Assembly (NCBI GenBank): GCA_028455995.1
Contig: JABELC010000005.1
Location: 1,984,001-2,048,000, forward strand
Direction: 5' to 3'
Origin: Scleromitrula shiraiana
Lineage: Eukaryota > Ascomycota > Leotiomycetes > Helotiales > Sclerotiniaceae
Length of the DNA stretch: 64,000 nucleotides
Shown: positions 1 through 10,612 of the stretch, in pieces
Numbering within the stretch: the stretch's first letter is position 1
Layout: the number at the start of each line of letters is the position of its first letter
Translations under genes and position numbers: made by a program
Notes under the pieces: model-generated
The model's database searches: none
Told to the model about the DNA's origin: nothing
What the model saw: only the letters and a program-made list of their open reading frames with translations

Positions 1-1347
1 AGATTTTGTTGGGCTACCATGAGGTGTATGAGATACCGGTGGAAGTTGTGAAGCTCCTTGTGGTTCGAGAAAATCGTTTGAGGCTCTGGTCTTTCGTATT
101 TTGGGCAGTTGTGTTGTGTTGGCTTGAGTTGATTCGTCCACTGAAAGTGCCGATTCATCGATTGGTGGAAGAGATGAAGGACTTAGCATTCTATTTTGGA
201 AGGAACCTTCTTGAGATCGTCCTCCTCGTCTAACATTGACAAAATTTCCGTTGTTCTTAAAGTCATCAGTGTCGGCCGTAATGTCTTCGGGTAGAGGCTG
301 CGACGTATTCCTGAGTTCATCGGTCTTCTCAATGTGAATGTCATCAACTTTAAGCTGTTCTAAACGTTGTTGAAGCTCGGAAGGCGATATGTTCAACGGC
401 GTAAAGCCATCCTCAGTATCATGCCTAGTCATATATATGGGTGAAAGTCCTTCGTTTCTGATATCGCTCTGCCCACTAACAACTCTGTCAACCTCGCCAA
501 CCTCGAGGTAGCCTATCTTCGCGGAAGGATTGTCGGTGTTCGACGCCGAGTCGGAAGGAATTTGACTTTTCACAGGACTTATAGTATCCCCCGCGATTGG
601 TCTAAAATCGCTGCCCCGGCTTAAATCATTTGTAGAAAATTCGCTACCGTAATCGTCGACCATTCTATGTCTTGTCGCTCGTGGTAATCGATCTTCATCG
701 TCTTGTATAGGTTGGTCTTCTGACGGTAATTGGCTATCATCAAATCTCCGAGGACCTGACATTGGACGATAGACTGGAGGACTGGATGGCATAACACTAC
801 TTTCCCCCAAATTGGGGGGCCTTCTAGATGGGTTGGCGAGGGGAGGTGGTTGAAATATCGTTTCTAGCCCAGCTGCACTAAATAAATCTCGCTGTTCCCC
901 ATATGCAACATCTCCATTTAAAAGACGTTTCTTCCACTCCGGTGTATCGTACGAGCTCTTTTTAGGGGATGCGCTGAGGGATTTGTGTTGTACTGTATGA
1001 TATTGTACTGACTGTGCGCTCTCGTCTGATAAACGTCGAGATAATTTCCTTCCTCTGGAGCTCAATGGTATTTCACTTCGTAATTTGGATGGTTGATGCG
1101 ATCGTTGTGATAAAGGGATATTGTTCTCATTGAGACTTCTCTCACTTAGAGGATTGCTATCCGGCGCATTCAACCAAGCTTGTGTCTGGGTATTAAACGT
1201 CGGTATCGGTATGCGACTCGCATTTGCGCGGGCACTCGAAGACTCAGATGTACCATGCGATAAAGAAGGAAGATCTGGTTCAGGAGATCCAGATCTTGGT
1301 TGCGATACCCAATCCTCGGAAAGAGAATCTAACCAGGCCTGGTCCAT
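1..1347 (-). CDS. N-terminal part of a possible Cdc11/Nud1-type spindle pole body scaffold (runs off the left edge)
   Basis: An open frame starts at the ATG at 1347-1345 and stays open for 449 codons to base 1, so the C-terminus lies outside the window. The protein is polar, rich in Ser, Pro and charged residues, with no signal peptide or membrane segment. It begins MDQAWLDSLSEDWVSQP and has a compact block, YDTPEWKKRLLNGDVAYGEQ, about residues 128-147, followed by RDLFSAAGLETIF. The last visible residues (HTPHGSPTKS) lead into unseen sequence. I recall a similar opening and TPEWK..GDVAYGEQRDLF block in filamentous-fungal leucine-rich-repeat proteins of the septation initiation network (Cdc11/SepM). 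The leucine-rich repeats themselves would lie outside the window. That it is coding is well supported; the product name is a memory-based guess. Confidence 0.55.
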   Translation of the reverse strand, partial: MDQAWLDSLSEDWVSQPRSGSPEPDLPSLSHGTSESSSARANASRIPIPTFNTQTQAWLNAPDSNPLSERSLNENNIPLSQRSHQPSKLRSEIPLSSRGRKLSRRLSDESAQSVQYHTVQHKSLSASPKKSSYDTPEWKKRLLNGDVAYGEQRDLFSAAGLETIFQPPPLANPSRRPPNLGESSVMPSSPPVYRPMSGPRRFDDSQLPSEDQPIQDDEDRLPRATRHRMVDDYGSEFSTNDLSRGSDFRPIAGDTISPVKSQIPSDSASNTDNPSAKIGYLEVGEVDRVVSGQSDIRNEGLSPIYMTRHDTEDGFTPLNISPSELQQRLEQLKVDDIHIEKTDELRNTSQPLPEDITADTDDFKNNGNFVNVRRGGRSQEGSFQNRMLSPSSLPPIDESALSVDESTQANTTQLPKIRKTRASNDFLEPQGASQLPPVSHTPHGSPTKS

Positions 1348-2348
1348 CTTGGTGAATCCTCAAGGCAAGGCTGAGTGGGCATGAATTCGAATGTTATTGT
1401 TATTATATTTCGGTTAGACGCGTAAAAATAATCGCGTTCTTCTCCGATATAACTTAGGATAGGATATGATTATATTTAAATTATGGAAGTAAACAATGGA
1501 ATAGAATAAAAGAATTAATAGGTATATTTATAACCTATTTCTATTATACAGTACTGAAACTCTGGATATGACGCGTGAGAAGTTGATGTTGTTTCTAAAA
1601 AGTGTTCATATTCATATATTGGTATTTTTGTCGCGCCAAATAATGAGTTCAATCTATGGTGGGTGGTAGTGGCATTGAATCCATTATTATTGGAACCTGG
1701 TGAATTGGGTGGAAAAAATTAGTGGGAATCGGGAATTCGTGTCGTGCAGGAAAGATTAACAGGGGGTTGCTATGATAGCAACCCGGCGAGCCAGCCTGGG
1801 CCAGCCTTATTAATAACAGAATAACAGAATAATAGAATAACAGAACAACAAAATAAAAATCGAGTGAAGTACCTATCCTATCGCACCAGTCAGTAACAGT
1901 ATCTCCTTCACCGCTTGATAGCGACTTTGGAAATCAACTAAAAGAATAATCAGAACTCCACGATCATTTTCAATTTTATGTATTACCGAGTACAATACCC
2001 AAAGCACACTTATTATTATTAGTAGGCATATTCTAGAGTTCTAGAAGGCAATTAGCTCGAGGCGGAATTCCACCCTCTTTCAAATAGAGTTATTATTATT
2101 AGTTGGCGGAAGTCCGCTCTTTATGTGGGTGGTATCATCATCATATTCGCTGACGTCAAGTCAAGTCAATCAACCAAACCCCAATAAAAATTGTAAATAA
2201 ATATAAATACTAGAGTATATATATTCAAAATTTAAATCTTTATAATTCGTTTTCCCTTCATATGTAAGCAAGTTTCTTGTATTGTATATACGTCTCCTCT
2301 ATTACACATTTTCAATTCTTTTCAAGTAAATCAAATCAAATAATCAAC
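1348..2348. other. Intergenic spacer, divergent promoters of the edge gene and the metallo-hydrolase
   Basis: About 1 kb between two divergent starts. It is AT-rich with short direct repeats of AATAACAGA near 1808-1850, and the ttattattattag word occurs twice near 2010 and 2091. The segment just before the 2349 start is very AT-rich (2180-2345). No ORF or RNA gene is supported. Confidence 0.5.
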
Positions 2349-3443
2349 ATGGCAAAACCAGCACCCGATCTTCAAATACCACACTCCAACAACACCGTTT
2401 CTGTCCAAATAATAAATACCACCAGCCAAATCGGCGGCATCCCCCTCGCCCCATTCGTCTCCCCCCAAATCCCCGGCTTCACGCACCTCTCCTGCCCCGC
2501 CTACTCCTTCTTAATCACGCATTCCACCTACCCCACGCGCTCCCTCCTCTTCGATCTCGGCGTACGTAAAGACTGGCAAAACTTCGCACCCGCCATTAAA
2601 AACCGCATCGAAGATGGCGGGTGGTCCGTCTCCGTCCAAAAAGGTGTACGTGAACAGCTCGAAGATCATGGTGTTGATGTCGGTTCCATTGAAGGTATTA
2701 TCTGGAGTCATTGGCACTGGGATCACACGGGCGACCCTAGTACGTTTCCTGCGGCAACTTCTTTGATTGTAGGCCCTGGATTTAAAGATGCTTTTGTTCC
2801 TGGTTATCCCGCGAATCAGAAATCACCTATTCTCGAGAGTGATTATACTGGTCGAGAGCTTCGTGAGATATCTTTCGATGAAGATGGCTTGAAAATAGGT
2901 CGCTTTAATGCGTTTGATTATTTCGGCGATGGCTCTTTTTATTTGCTGGATAGTCCTGGTCATGCAGTTGGCCATATGTGTGCGCTTGCTCGTATCTCTA
3001 CTGGCTCCAATGCTGACTCTTTCGTCTTCATGGGCGGTGATGCCTGTCATCATGGCGGGGAATTTCGTCCTTCTCCTTATCTTCCACTTCCTTCTTCGAT
3101 TTTCCCGAATCCCTTGGGTGTGAAGAGTAGCATGCCATGTCCAGGTGCCATGTTTGACGCAATTTTAAGGGATGGCGATTCGACAAAGCCTTTCTATACA
3201 ATAGCAAGGTTGGAGGATGGACGTGGGGTGGCTAATAATGTTGATGATGCTCAGGAGACAATAGAGAAAGTGATGGAGGTTGATGCAAGAGATGAGGTGT
3301 TGGTGGTTATGGCGCATGATGATACATTGTTAGAAGTGGTGGACTTCTTTCCAAAGTACGTGAGCGGATTCAAGGAGAAGGGATGGGTAGATAAGGGGAG
3401 ATGGTTGTTTTTGAGAGATTTCATCAAGGCTGTAAAGAGTTGA
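2349..3443 (+). CDS. Metallo-beta-lactamase-fold hydrolase (lactonase-like family)
   Basis: Single-exon gene of 364 residues. The ATG at 2349 is preferred because the upstream extension to 2277 has no ATG. The zinc-binding signature HWHWDH is at residues 121-126 (H121, H123, D125, H126). The remaining expected metal ligands can be placed as H205 in SPGHAVGH, D231 in MGGDACHH and H323 in MAHDD, so the dinuclear site looks complete. There is no signal peptide, so it is probably cytosolic. The closest family type is the MBL group that includes N-acyl homoserine lactonases and many fungal hydrolases of unknown substrate. The sequence does not fix the substrate. It is divergent from the edge gene and convergent with GCN20. 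Confidence 0.85.
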   Translation: MAKPAPDLQIPHSNNTVSVQIINTTSQIGGIPLAPFVSPQIPGFTHLSCPAYSFLITHSTYPTRSLLFDLGVRKDWQNFAPAIKNRIEDGGWSVSVQKGVREQLEDHGVDVGSIEGIIWSHWHWDHTGDPSTFPAATSLIVGPGFKDAFVPGYPANQKSPILESDYTGRELREISFDEDGLKIGRFNAFDYFGDGSFYLLDSPGHAVGHMCALARISTGSNADSFVFMGGDACHHGGEFRPSPYLPLPSSIFPNPLGVKSSMPCPGAMFDAILRDGDSTKPFYTIARLEDGRGVANNVDDAQETIEKVMEVDARDEVLVVMAHDDTLLEVVDFFPKYVSGFKEKGWVDKGRWLFLRDFIKAVKS

Positions 3444-3711
3444 AGAAATAAATGATAGGTCATTACATATATATCTAAAATTGTTTTATCTTAATGAAAG
3501 ACTGTGACAGCAACTGGGTGTTTCCAAGCTATGTCATAGAATGCCCAACAATAGACCTCTAGTTTCAGCGGATTGTGTTGCTGTAACATTTCATATTATG
3601 TGCAAGGTCTCACTCATAATTCGCGTTGAGACATAACAGAAGATTTGCATCGCATCTCACTAAATGATTCTTAGATACAGTATCATCTTGAAGTCCACTT
3701 CCTTACCACTT

Positions 3712-6119
3712 TTAATGAGCAGCAACAACTCCCGCCGCATCAGCTTGAGCCGTAATACGTTTCTTGTAAGCTTGCACATCTCCAGGGAATTTCTCCACGG
3801 TGCCGTTGTCACAAACCCACAGACTCGTACAAACCGTCTGCAACATTGTCACATCGTGACTAACCATCAATACACCACCCTGGAAAGCATTCAGCGCGGT
3901 ACTCAGTGCATCCATAGCCTCGATATCCAAGTGATTAGACGGTTCGTCAAGAACCAAAATGTGAGGATTCTGTAAAGAGAGACATGCGAACGCTACACGA
4001 GATTTTTGTCCTCCGGAGAGAAGCTCCATTTTTTGAAGACCCGTCATACCACTGATACCAAAAGCGCCGAGATGACGACGATATTCTTCATCGGTCTTAC
4101 CAGGATAGGTTTTAGTCATGAACCCGACAGCACTGGTTGTTAAGTCGAGAGCGTCGACGTGATGTTGAGCGAAAAATCCAATACGTAGGCGGGGGTTCTG
4201 AGATATGAGACCAGATGTGGGGCTGAGTTTCCCGGTAAGGAGTTTAAGAACAGTGGTTTTACCAGCACCGTTAGGACCAACGATTCCAATTCGAGAGTCG
4301 AGTTGGACGTCGAGATCAACATTCCGGAGGAGAGGCTTATCCTTCGTATAGCCGAATGAGACTGCGGTCATTTGGACGATAGGCGGCGAAAGTTTTTCTA
4401 CTTCGGGAAATTTGAAATGTACGGTGTAGACACTTTCAGGAGCTTCTAAGATCGGCATTTTTTCTAATTTCTTGATACGTGATTGGGCTTCGGAAGATTT
4501 GGCAGCATTGTAACGGAATTTGTCAATGAAAGCTTGGAGATGGGCTCGTTGAACCATTTGATTCTCGTACTCTCTCTGAGCAGTCTTGCGACGTTCCTCC
4601 TTTGTAGCATAGAAAGATTCGAAATTGGCACCCTTGTAGTAATCGAGACGTTCGGAATGTTGATGAATGATATCCGTGGCGACTTCATTTAGGAAAGCTC
4701 TGTCGTGACTGACTACCAAAACTGTACTTGGATAGCCTTGAAGATAGTTGGCAAGGAAAGTAATCGAAGGGACATCCAACATGTTAGAAGGTTCGTCGAG
4801 AAGTAGAAGATCAGGTTCGCAAAACAAGGCACGAGCTAATGCCAAACGCATACGCCAACCACCGGAGAATGTTTTCGTTGCAAATTGTTGTCGTTCTGGA
4901 GAGAATCCAAGACCTGCCAAGATAGTTGCGGCTCTTGATTCTGCCTTGTCGGACTCCATCTCTGCAAGTTTGGATTGTATGTCACCCAAGGTTTGATCAA
5001 GACCTTCACGCTCTTTATCGAGTTTCTCGGCCTCTGCAGAAGTATCTGCCATTGAAGATCGCTCGGTCTCGATAGCTGCTAGTTGTTTGGAAATTTTCTA
5101 TGTATTGGTTAGTAAGGAAAGTATCAGAAACAGAGGTCATGTGCAAAAACGGTGTGCTACGTCTGTTCCCACAACAGAACAATATTGTTAATACTTACAA
5201 CTTGTTCGGCCAGCAAGTGTTTACGCCAAACATCAGCATCAAGCACAGCTTGTAACGCGGGGGTATCATCTCCAGTGATCTGTTAAATTGTCAGCGTTTT
5301 CAATGGTAAAATGGCACTAGATCATACTTCTTGTTCTACGTGAAGAATAGAAATGTGGGTAGGAATAGCTAGTTCTCTCCTGGCCAAAGCTCTCAATAAT
5401 GTAGACTTTCCGATACCGTTTTGACCGACCAAACCGTATCTTCGGCCATAAGCCAAGGTGAGATTCGTATCTGACAATATTCTCAAACCACCAATCGAAA
5501 CATCGATGCCATCCACTTTGATGTCTTTGCTCTTTTGTCCTTGGCCATTTCCAAGCTGCAAAGGATTGACAGCCATAAAGAACTCTTCATATGATTGAGT
5601 ATCGTCAGGTTGGTTAATAAGCTTGGAAGCCTCATACTCAACGGCCTTGAAGACTTTCTTGCTTTGTTTCGCAGCAATCTTTCTTTCGGCCTTTTCCAAC
5701 TTCTTTCTGTCAACTCTTGACTCCACCTTTCGAGAATTGGCCGATTCTAAATCAACACCCCCAACAGATACACCTAATGTAGAGGACATATTTCTTTGAG
5801 CCCCGACTTGAATGGCCTGATCTAACCGTCTCGCGGCAGAAGAGACTTGTTTGTGCTGTCCATTTGCGGAATTTGCATCAAACTTCTGTACCCACTTATC
5901 TACCAGCTGATTGACCTTTTTCTCATTATCAGCCGACGAGTCTCCAGAAGCTGACAACAAAAGTGCAGATATTGAAGCTGCTGCTTCCGCTAATGGTGAT
6001 AGAGTACTGGCATCTGATTCTGCGACATATGCGTTCGAGGCATGGGTGAGGTATCCAACAGAATATTCCGACAGGACCGGATCAATATTGGGCAGAAAAG
6101 CCTTTATCTCGGCCTCCAT
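3712..6119 (-). CDS. GCN20: GCN20-type ABC-F ATPase, translation/starvation signalling
   Basis: Three exons read on the minus strand: 6119-5328, 5279-5199 and 5097-3712. Both introns are phase 0 with GT..AG borders. The joined product is 752 residues, close to yeast Gcn20. There is no membrane domain, and two nucleotide-binding domains are present. NBD1 has Walker A GQNGIGKST (232-240), signature FSGGW (from 368) and Walker B LLLLDEPSNMLD. NBD2 has GPNGAGKTT (about 565), signature LSGGQ and ILVLDEPSNHLD. A charged linker between the domains fits ABC-F. The first ~200 residues match the Gcn20-type N-terminal extension, which in yeast binds Gcn1 and helps activate the eIF2alpha kinase Gcn2. It shares a 364-bp divergent promoter with beta-tubulin. 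ARG1, a typical target of this pathway, lies 3 kb away. Confidence 0.95.
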
Positions 6120-6483
6120 ATTGATTATATTAGACTGGCAACAAAATACTTATCAATGTGTCCAGTTTGGGAGTCTCGGTATAGAGTTGCTGTTGAATAC
6201 TGAAGTCTTCGATACGATTTACCTTCACGAGATAATCTTCGAAGTTTGCCCTCACGTGATCGTCAATTTCCTCGACAACAAGCTAGAGAGCTTAGCCTGA
6301 CGCTAGCCCAAATTAGTGTAGCGAAAAAGCTCTCCTTCCTAGCGGTGAACAACAAACTCCACAAGTCAACAAGGACATCTCAGTACCTTATTAACTTCTT
6401 GCTTTCTTCAACCTCAACCTCGCCATCGCATCTTCATTTTCAATACTCATTTCTCAACTCAAAACCTCAAACTTTTCTTCAAA
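6120..6483. promoter_or_regulatory. Divergent promoter between GCN20 and beta-tubulin
   Basis: Only 364 bp separate the two start codons, so both genes must be driven from this interval, including their 5' leaders. Near the tubulin start the plus strand is pyrimidine-rich (about 6400-6483, with CT/TC runs and CAAAATG at the start), typical of highly expressed fungal genes. No TATA box is obvious. Confidence 0.7.
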
Positions 6484-8252
6484 ATGCGTGAAATTGTATG
6501 TATTTTCCTATCTTCTAAAGCCTCTGTTTTTCTTTCTCAGACGCGTCTTCTCTACCCCTGAAAATAACCCCACTCTACATTTTTTGAAAAGAAAAAAGGA
6601 GTACGTTGCTGACCAGGTGTTTTTTCAATTTGCAGGTTCATCTCCAAACCGGCCAATGTGTAAGTGAAAAATCTACTCCTGCCGCTGAGGTTCTGCTAAC
6701 AGTCTGCGTAGGGTAACCAAATTGGTGCTGCCTTCTGGTATGATTTCTCGACGCAAAATTGATTTGCACCATTACGCGACTAGGCAGAATTAATACTAAC
6801 AATAATGTAGGCAAACCATCTCTGGCGAACACGGCCTTGATGGCTCTGGTGTGTAAGTAATATCATGCAATTTTCGCATTTAGAACCTACTGACATTATT
6901 CTTTTACAGCTACAATGGTACATCCGATCTCCAACTCGAGCGCATGAACGTCTACTTCAACGAGGTACATATCAACAATTTCTACTATATAAAATAAGCA
7001 ACTAATTCCTTCAAGGCATCTGGCAACAAGTATGTTCCTCGTGCCGTTCTCGTCGATTTGGAGCCAGGTACCATGGATGCCGTCCGTGCCGGTCCTTTCG
7101 GTCAACTTTTCCGTCCCGACAACTTTGTTTTCGGTCAATCTGGTGCTGGTAACAACTGGGCTAAGGGACATTACACTGAGGGTGCCGAACTTGTCGATCA
7201 AGTTCTTGATGTTGTTCGTCGTGAAGCTGAAGGTTGCGATTGCCTTCAAGGTTTCCAAATTACCCACTCCCTTGGTGGTGGAACTGGTGCCGGTATGGGT
7301 ACTCTCTTGATCTCAAAGATTCGTGAGGAATTCCCAGACCGTATGATGGCTACTTTCTCTGTTGTTCCATCGCCAAAGGTTTCCGATACCGTTGTCGAAC
7401 CTTACAACGCCACCCTTTCCGTCCATCAATTGGTTGAGAACTCCGATGAGACCTTCTGTATCGATAACGAGGCTCTTTACGACATTTGCATGAGAACCCT
7501 CAAGCTCAGCAACCCATCCTATGGTGATCTTAACCACTTGGTCTCCGCCGTTATGTCAGGTGTTACCACTTGTCTCCGTTTCCCTGGTCAACTTAACTCT
7601 GATCTCCGAAAATTGGCCGTGAACATGGTCCCATTCCCTCGTCTCCATTTCTTCATGGTTGGATTCGCTCCTTTGACCAGTCGTGGAGCCTACTCTTTCC
7701 GTGCCGTCACTGTTCCAGAGTTGACTCAACAGATGTACGACCCTAAGAACATGATGGCTGCCTCAGATTTCCGAAACGGCCGTTATTTGACCTGCTCTGC
7801 TATCTTGTAAGTTTTTGCAGTCACTTGATTTATGTAGTGTCATACTAATTATATGTAGCCGTGGTAAGGTTTCCATGAAGGAAGTTGAGGACCAAATGCG
7901 CAATGTCCAAAACAAGAACTCTTCCTACTTCGTCGAGTGGATTCCTAACAACGTTCAAACCGCCCTTTGCTCGATTCCTCCTCGCGGCCTCAAGATGTCT
8001 TCTACCTTCGTCGGTAACTCTACTTCGATCCAAGAACTCTTCAAGCGTGTCGGTGATCAATTCACTGCTATGTTCCGAAGAAAGGCTTTCTTGCATTGGT
8101 ACACTGGTGAGGGAATGGACGAGATGGAGTTCACTGAGGCTGAGTCCAACATGAACGATTTGGTTTCTGAGTATCAACAATACCAAGATGCCTCTATCTC
8201 CGAGGGTGAGGAGGAGTACGAGGAGGAGGCCCCATTGGAGGGCGAGGAATAG
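6484..8252 (+). CDS. TUB2: Beta-tubulin
   Basis: Seven exons: 6484-6495, 6636-6659, 6712-6737, 6811-6852, 6910-6964, 7016-7806 and 7859-8252. They join to 447 residues. It starts MREIVHLQTGQCGNQIG, keeps the autoregulation tetrapeptide MREI, the GTP-binding glycine loop GGGTGAGMG (140-148) and an acidic tail ending EEEAPLEGEE. It polymerises with alpha-tubulin into microtubules for mitosis, nuclear migration and hyphal growth. The first three exons are tiny (12, 24 and 26 nt), as in many ascomycete beta-tubulins. Codons linked with benzimidazole resistance read H6, Y50, F167, E198 (GAG), F200 (TTC) and L240, i.e. the sensitive state at each. All introns have GT..AG borders. It reads as an intact housekeeping gene. 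Confidence 0.98.
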
Positions 8253-9140
8253 ATGCTTAGTGCTTCTTCTACTTTGCTTCTCTAAACCAACTCGCTTGAC
8301 ATTGATTGTCTATTGATGCCAACATGATGTTGAATCTTATTTATTAGTAGCAAGGTTGATAATTTGTGAACGTGTGGAGTTTCGTTTTTTTCTAAATTAT
8401 CAGCGAGTAGTCTTGAGTTCGCATGGATGATGAATAGTCAGTCCCTGAAAGTTAATACATCATGGAGTAACAAATCAAGACAACTTGAGAAACAACTCGA
8501 GTGATTCAGCTGCATTGTGATTGTGATATGAAACTGAGTTGTTCTCTCGACACTAGGAAGTCGAATTGCACCACGCCGACTGTAGAAAGACTTTGGGAAG
8601 TATTGAAGCGAAAGATCACTCTGAGGGGTTTTAGCTCACGGATAGGCAATCTTATACTGGTTCAAACACAAATTCGATGTACTCCCGACGATAAGGACTG
8701 GATCATGACCTCGAACAAGAGCACTACCTCCATAGTAGATATCCGAATGATGAACTAATACTTAGATGTAGCACATATGTAGTAGCTGCTGGCTGCGATT
8801 TTGTGGCTTGATAACTGAGATCTTCTTATACTTCTGACTAAAAGTATTGTCAGAAAGGGCTAATTTGATTGGTTGATAGTAGAGTTATCATATCTAGAGA
8901 CCCGTGCATGAGGCTAGTAGTGCAAGGCTGTGCGCTAAATGTGGCTGGTGGGGTGAAAAAATATTTTTATTAGATAACCGTTTGAGTAACTCCACCATAT
9001 ATATTGTTTGTTGAGTCAATCTTATTTAAGCTTGCACTTTTCCCCTCAATCGTACTTTACAACATCATATTTCACGAATCCAAGATTCAGTTTTAACTCT
9101 TTGATCTTTCTTCTCCTCATATACACTATAAAATAACAAA
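8253..9140. other. Spacer between beta-tubulin and argininosuccinate synthase
   Basis: Contains the tubulin 3' region and the ARG1 promoter. An 85-codon open frame at 8501-8758 has no recognisable protein features and is treated as chance. The ARG1 leader (about 9040-9140) is pyrimidine-rich. A TGAGTCA box lies at 9012-9018. Confidence 0.5.
9012..9018. promoter_or_regulatory. Gcn4/CPC1 binding site (TGAGTCA)
   Basis: An exact TGAGTCA, the consensus for Gcn4/CPC1/CpcA bZIP activators, lies 123 bp before the argininosuccinate synthase ATG. Arginine biosynthesis genes are standard targets of cross-pathway control in fungi, so position and target agree. Binding is inferred, not shown. Confidence 0.75.
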
Positions 9141-10612
9141 ATGGCAAAGGATAAGGTATGATTGAGTCATTCCTGTATTGGCCATTGAAAGGGAGCTAAT
9201 TGTTGTTGGTTGTAGGTCTGTCTTGCCTACAGTGGTGGTTTGGATACTAGCTGTATCTTGGCTTGGTTGATTGAGAAGGGATATGATGTTGTATGCTTCA
9301 TGGCAGATGTTGGTCAAGAAGGTACGCTCTGCTGCCATGTTGAATTCAGAGCTATATGCTAATCTGAACTCAGAGGACTTCCAAGCCGCCAAGGAAAAGG
9401 CATTGAAGATCGGAGCTGTTGCATGCTATGTTGAGGATTTGAAAAAGTTCGCACACCACCAATCCTTTGCACATTGAGAGCTCTGCTAATGTTGATTTCA
9501 GGGAATTCGTCGATGAGCTCTGCTTCCCTGCCGTACAATGCAACGCAATTTACGAGAACGTATACTTGTTGGGTGAGTCATACATATACACAAATGGGAA
9601 TCTGCAAAGCTCAGAAGCTAATTGATTTCGATGATCAGGTACATCTCTTGCCCGTCCAGTCATTGCTCGTGCACAAATTACTGTTGCTCAAAAGGAAGGA
9701 TGTATCGCCGTATCCCACGGTTGCACTGGCAAGGGTAACGACCAAGTTAGATTTGAGCTTGCATTCTATGCTCTTCAACCAACAATTAAAGTCATCGCAC
9801 CATGGCGTCTCCCAGAATTCTACGAACGTTTCGCAGGCCGTAACGATCTCCTCGACTATGCTGCTCAACAAGGCATCCCAGTTAGCAGCACAAAGAGCAA
9901 GCCATGGAGTATGGACGAGAACTTAGCACATTGCAGTTATGAAGCTGGTATTCTCGAAGATCCAGATGTCACCCCACCAGCAGATATGTGGAAGTTGACT
10001 GTTGATCCATTGAAGGCTCCAGATACACCAGAGGACTTCACTCTCGTTTTCGAGAAGGGTCTTCCAAAGAAACTCATTACCAATGGCAAGACATTGACTG
10101 ATTCTGTTGAGATTTTCCTTGAATCTAACGCTATCGCTCGTCGTCATGGTGTTGGACGTATCGACATTGTCGAGAACCGATTCATCGGTCTTAAGTCCCG
10201 TGGTTGCTACGAAACCCCAGGACTCACCTGTCTCAGATCAGCACACGTTGATCTCGAAGGTCTCGTATTGGACCGTGAGGTTCGTGCTCTCCGTGATCAA
10301 TTTGTCACTTACAACTACTCCAAGATACTTTACAATGGTCTTTACTTCTCTCCTGAACGTGAGTTCCTCGAGGAGTCCATCATTGCTTCCCAGAAGAATG
10401 TCAATGGTCAAGTTAGATGCCGTGTATACAAGGGTACATTCAGTGTCCTAGGACGTTCCTCCGACAGTGAGAAGTTGTACGATGCAAGCGAGAGTTCGAT
10501 GGACGAGATCGGTGCTTTCGCACCTGCCGACACTACTGGATTCATTAGTGTTCAATCCATCAGATTGAAGAAGTATGGTGAGGCAAAGGCTGCTGCTGGC
10601 GAGAGACTATAG
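9141..10612 (+). CDS. ARG1: Argininosuccinate synthase
   Basis: Five exons: 9141-9155, 9216-9321, 9374-9446, 9502-9572 and 9639-10612, giving 412 residues. The enzyme joins citrulline and aspartate with ATP to make argininosuccinate, the penultimate step of arginine synthesis, in the cytosol. The ATP pyrophosphatase P-loop AYSGGLDTS lies at residues 9-17, and the second family signature SHGCTGKGNDQVRFE follows in exon 5. The length matches fungal relatives. All junctions keep the frame and restore family sequence, for example VGQE|EDFQAA and YLLG|TSLARP. Introns are 46-66 nt. A TGAGTCA box upstream suggests control by amino-acid starvation. No damage is seen. Confidence 0.97.

Noticed and set aside
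2277..2348. Upstream extension of the metallo-hydrolase frame
   Set aside because: It begins at a TTG and has AT-rich leader composition; the ATG at 2349 follows a CAAC context suited to fungal initiation.
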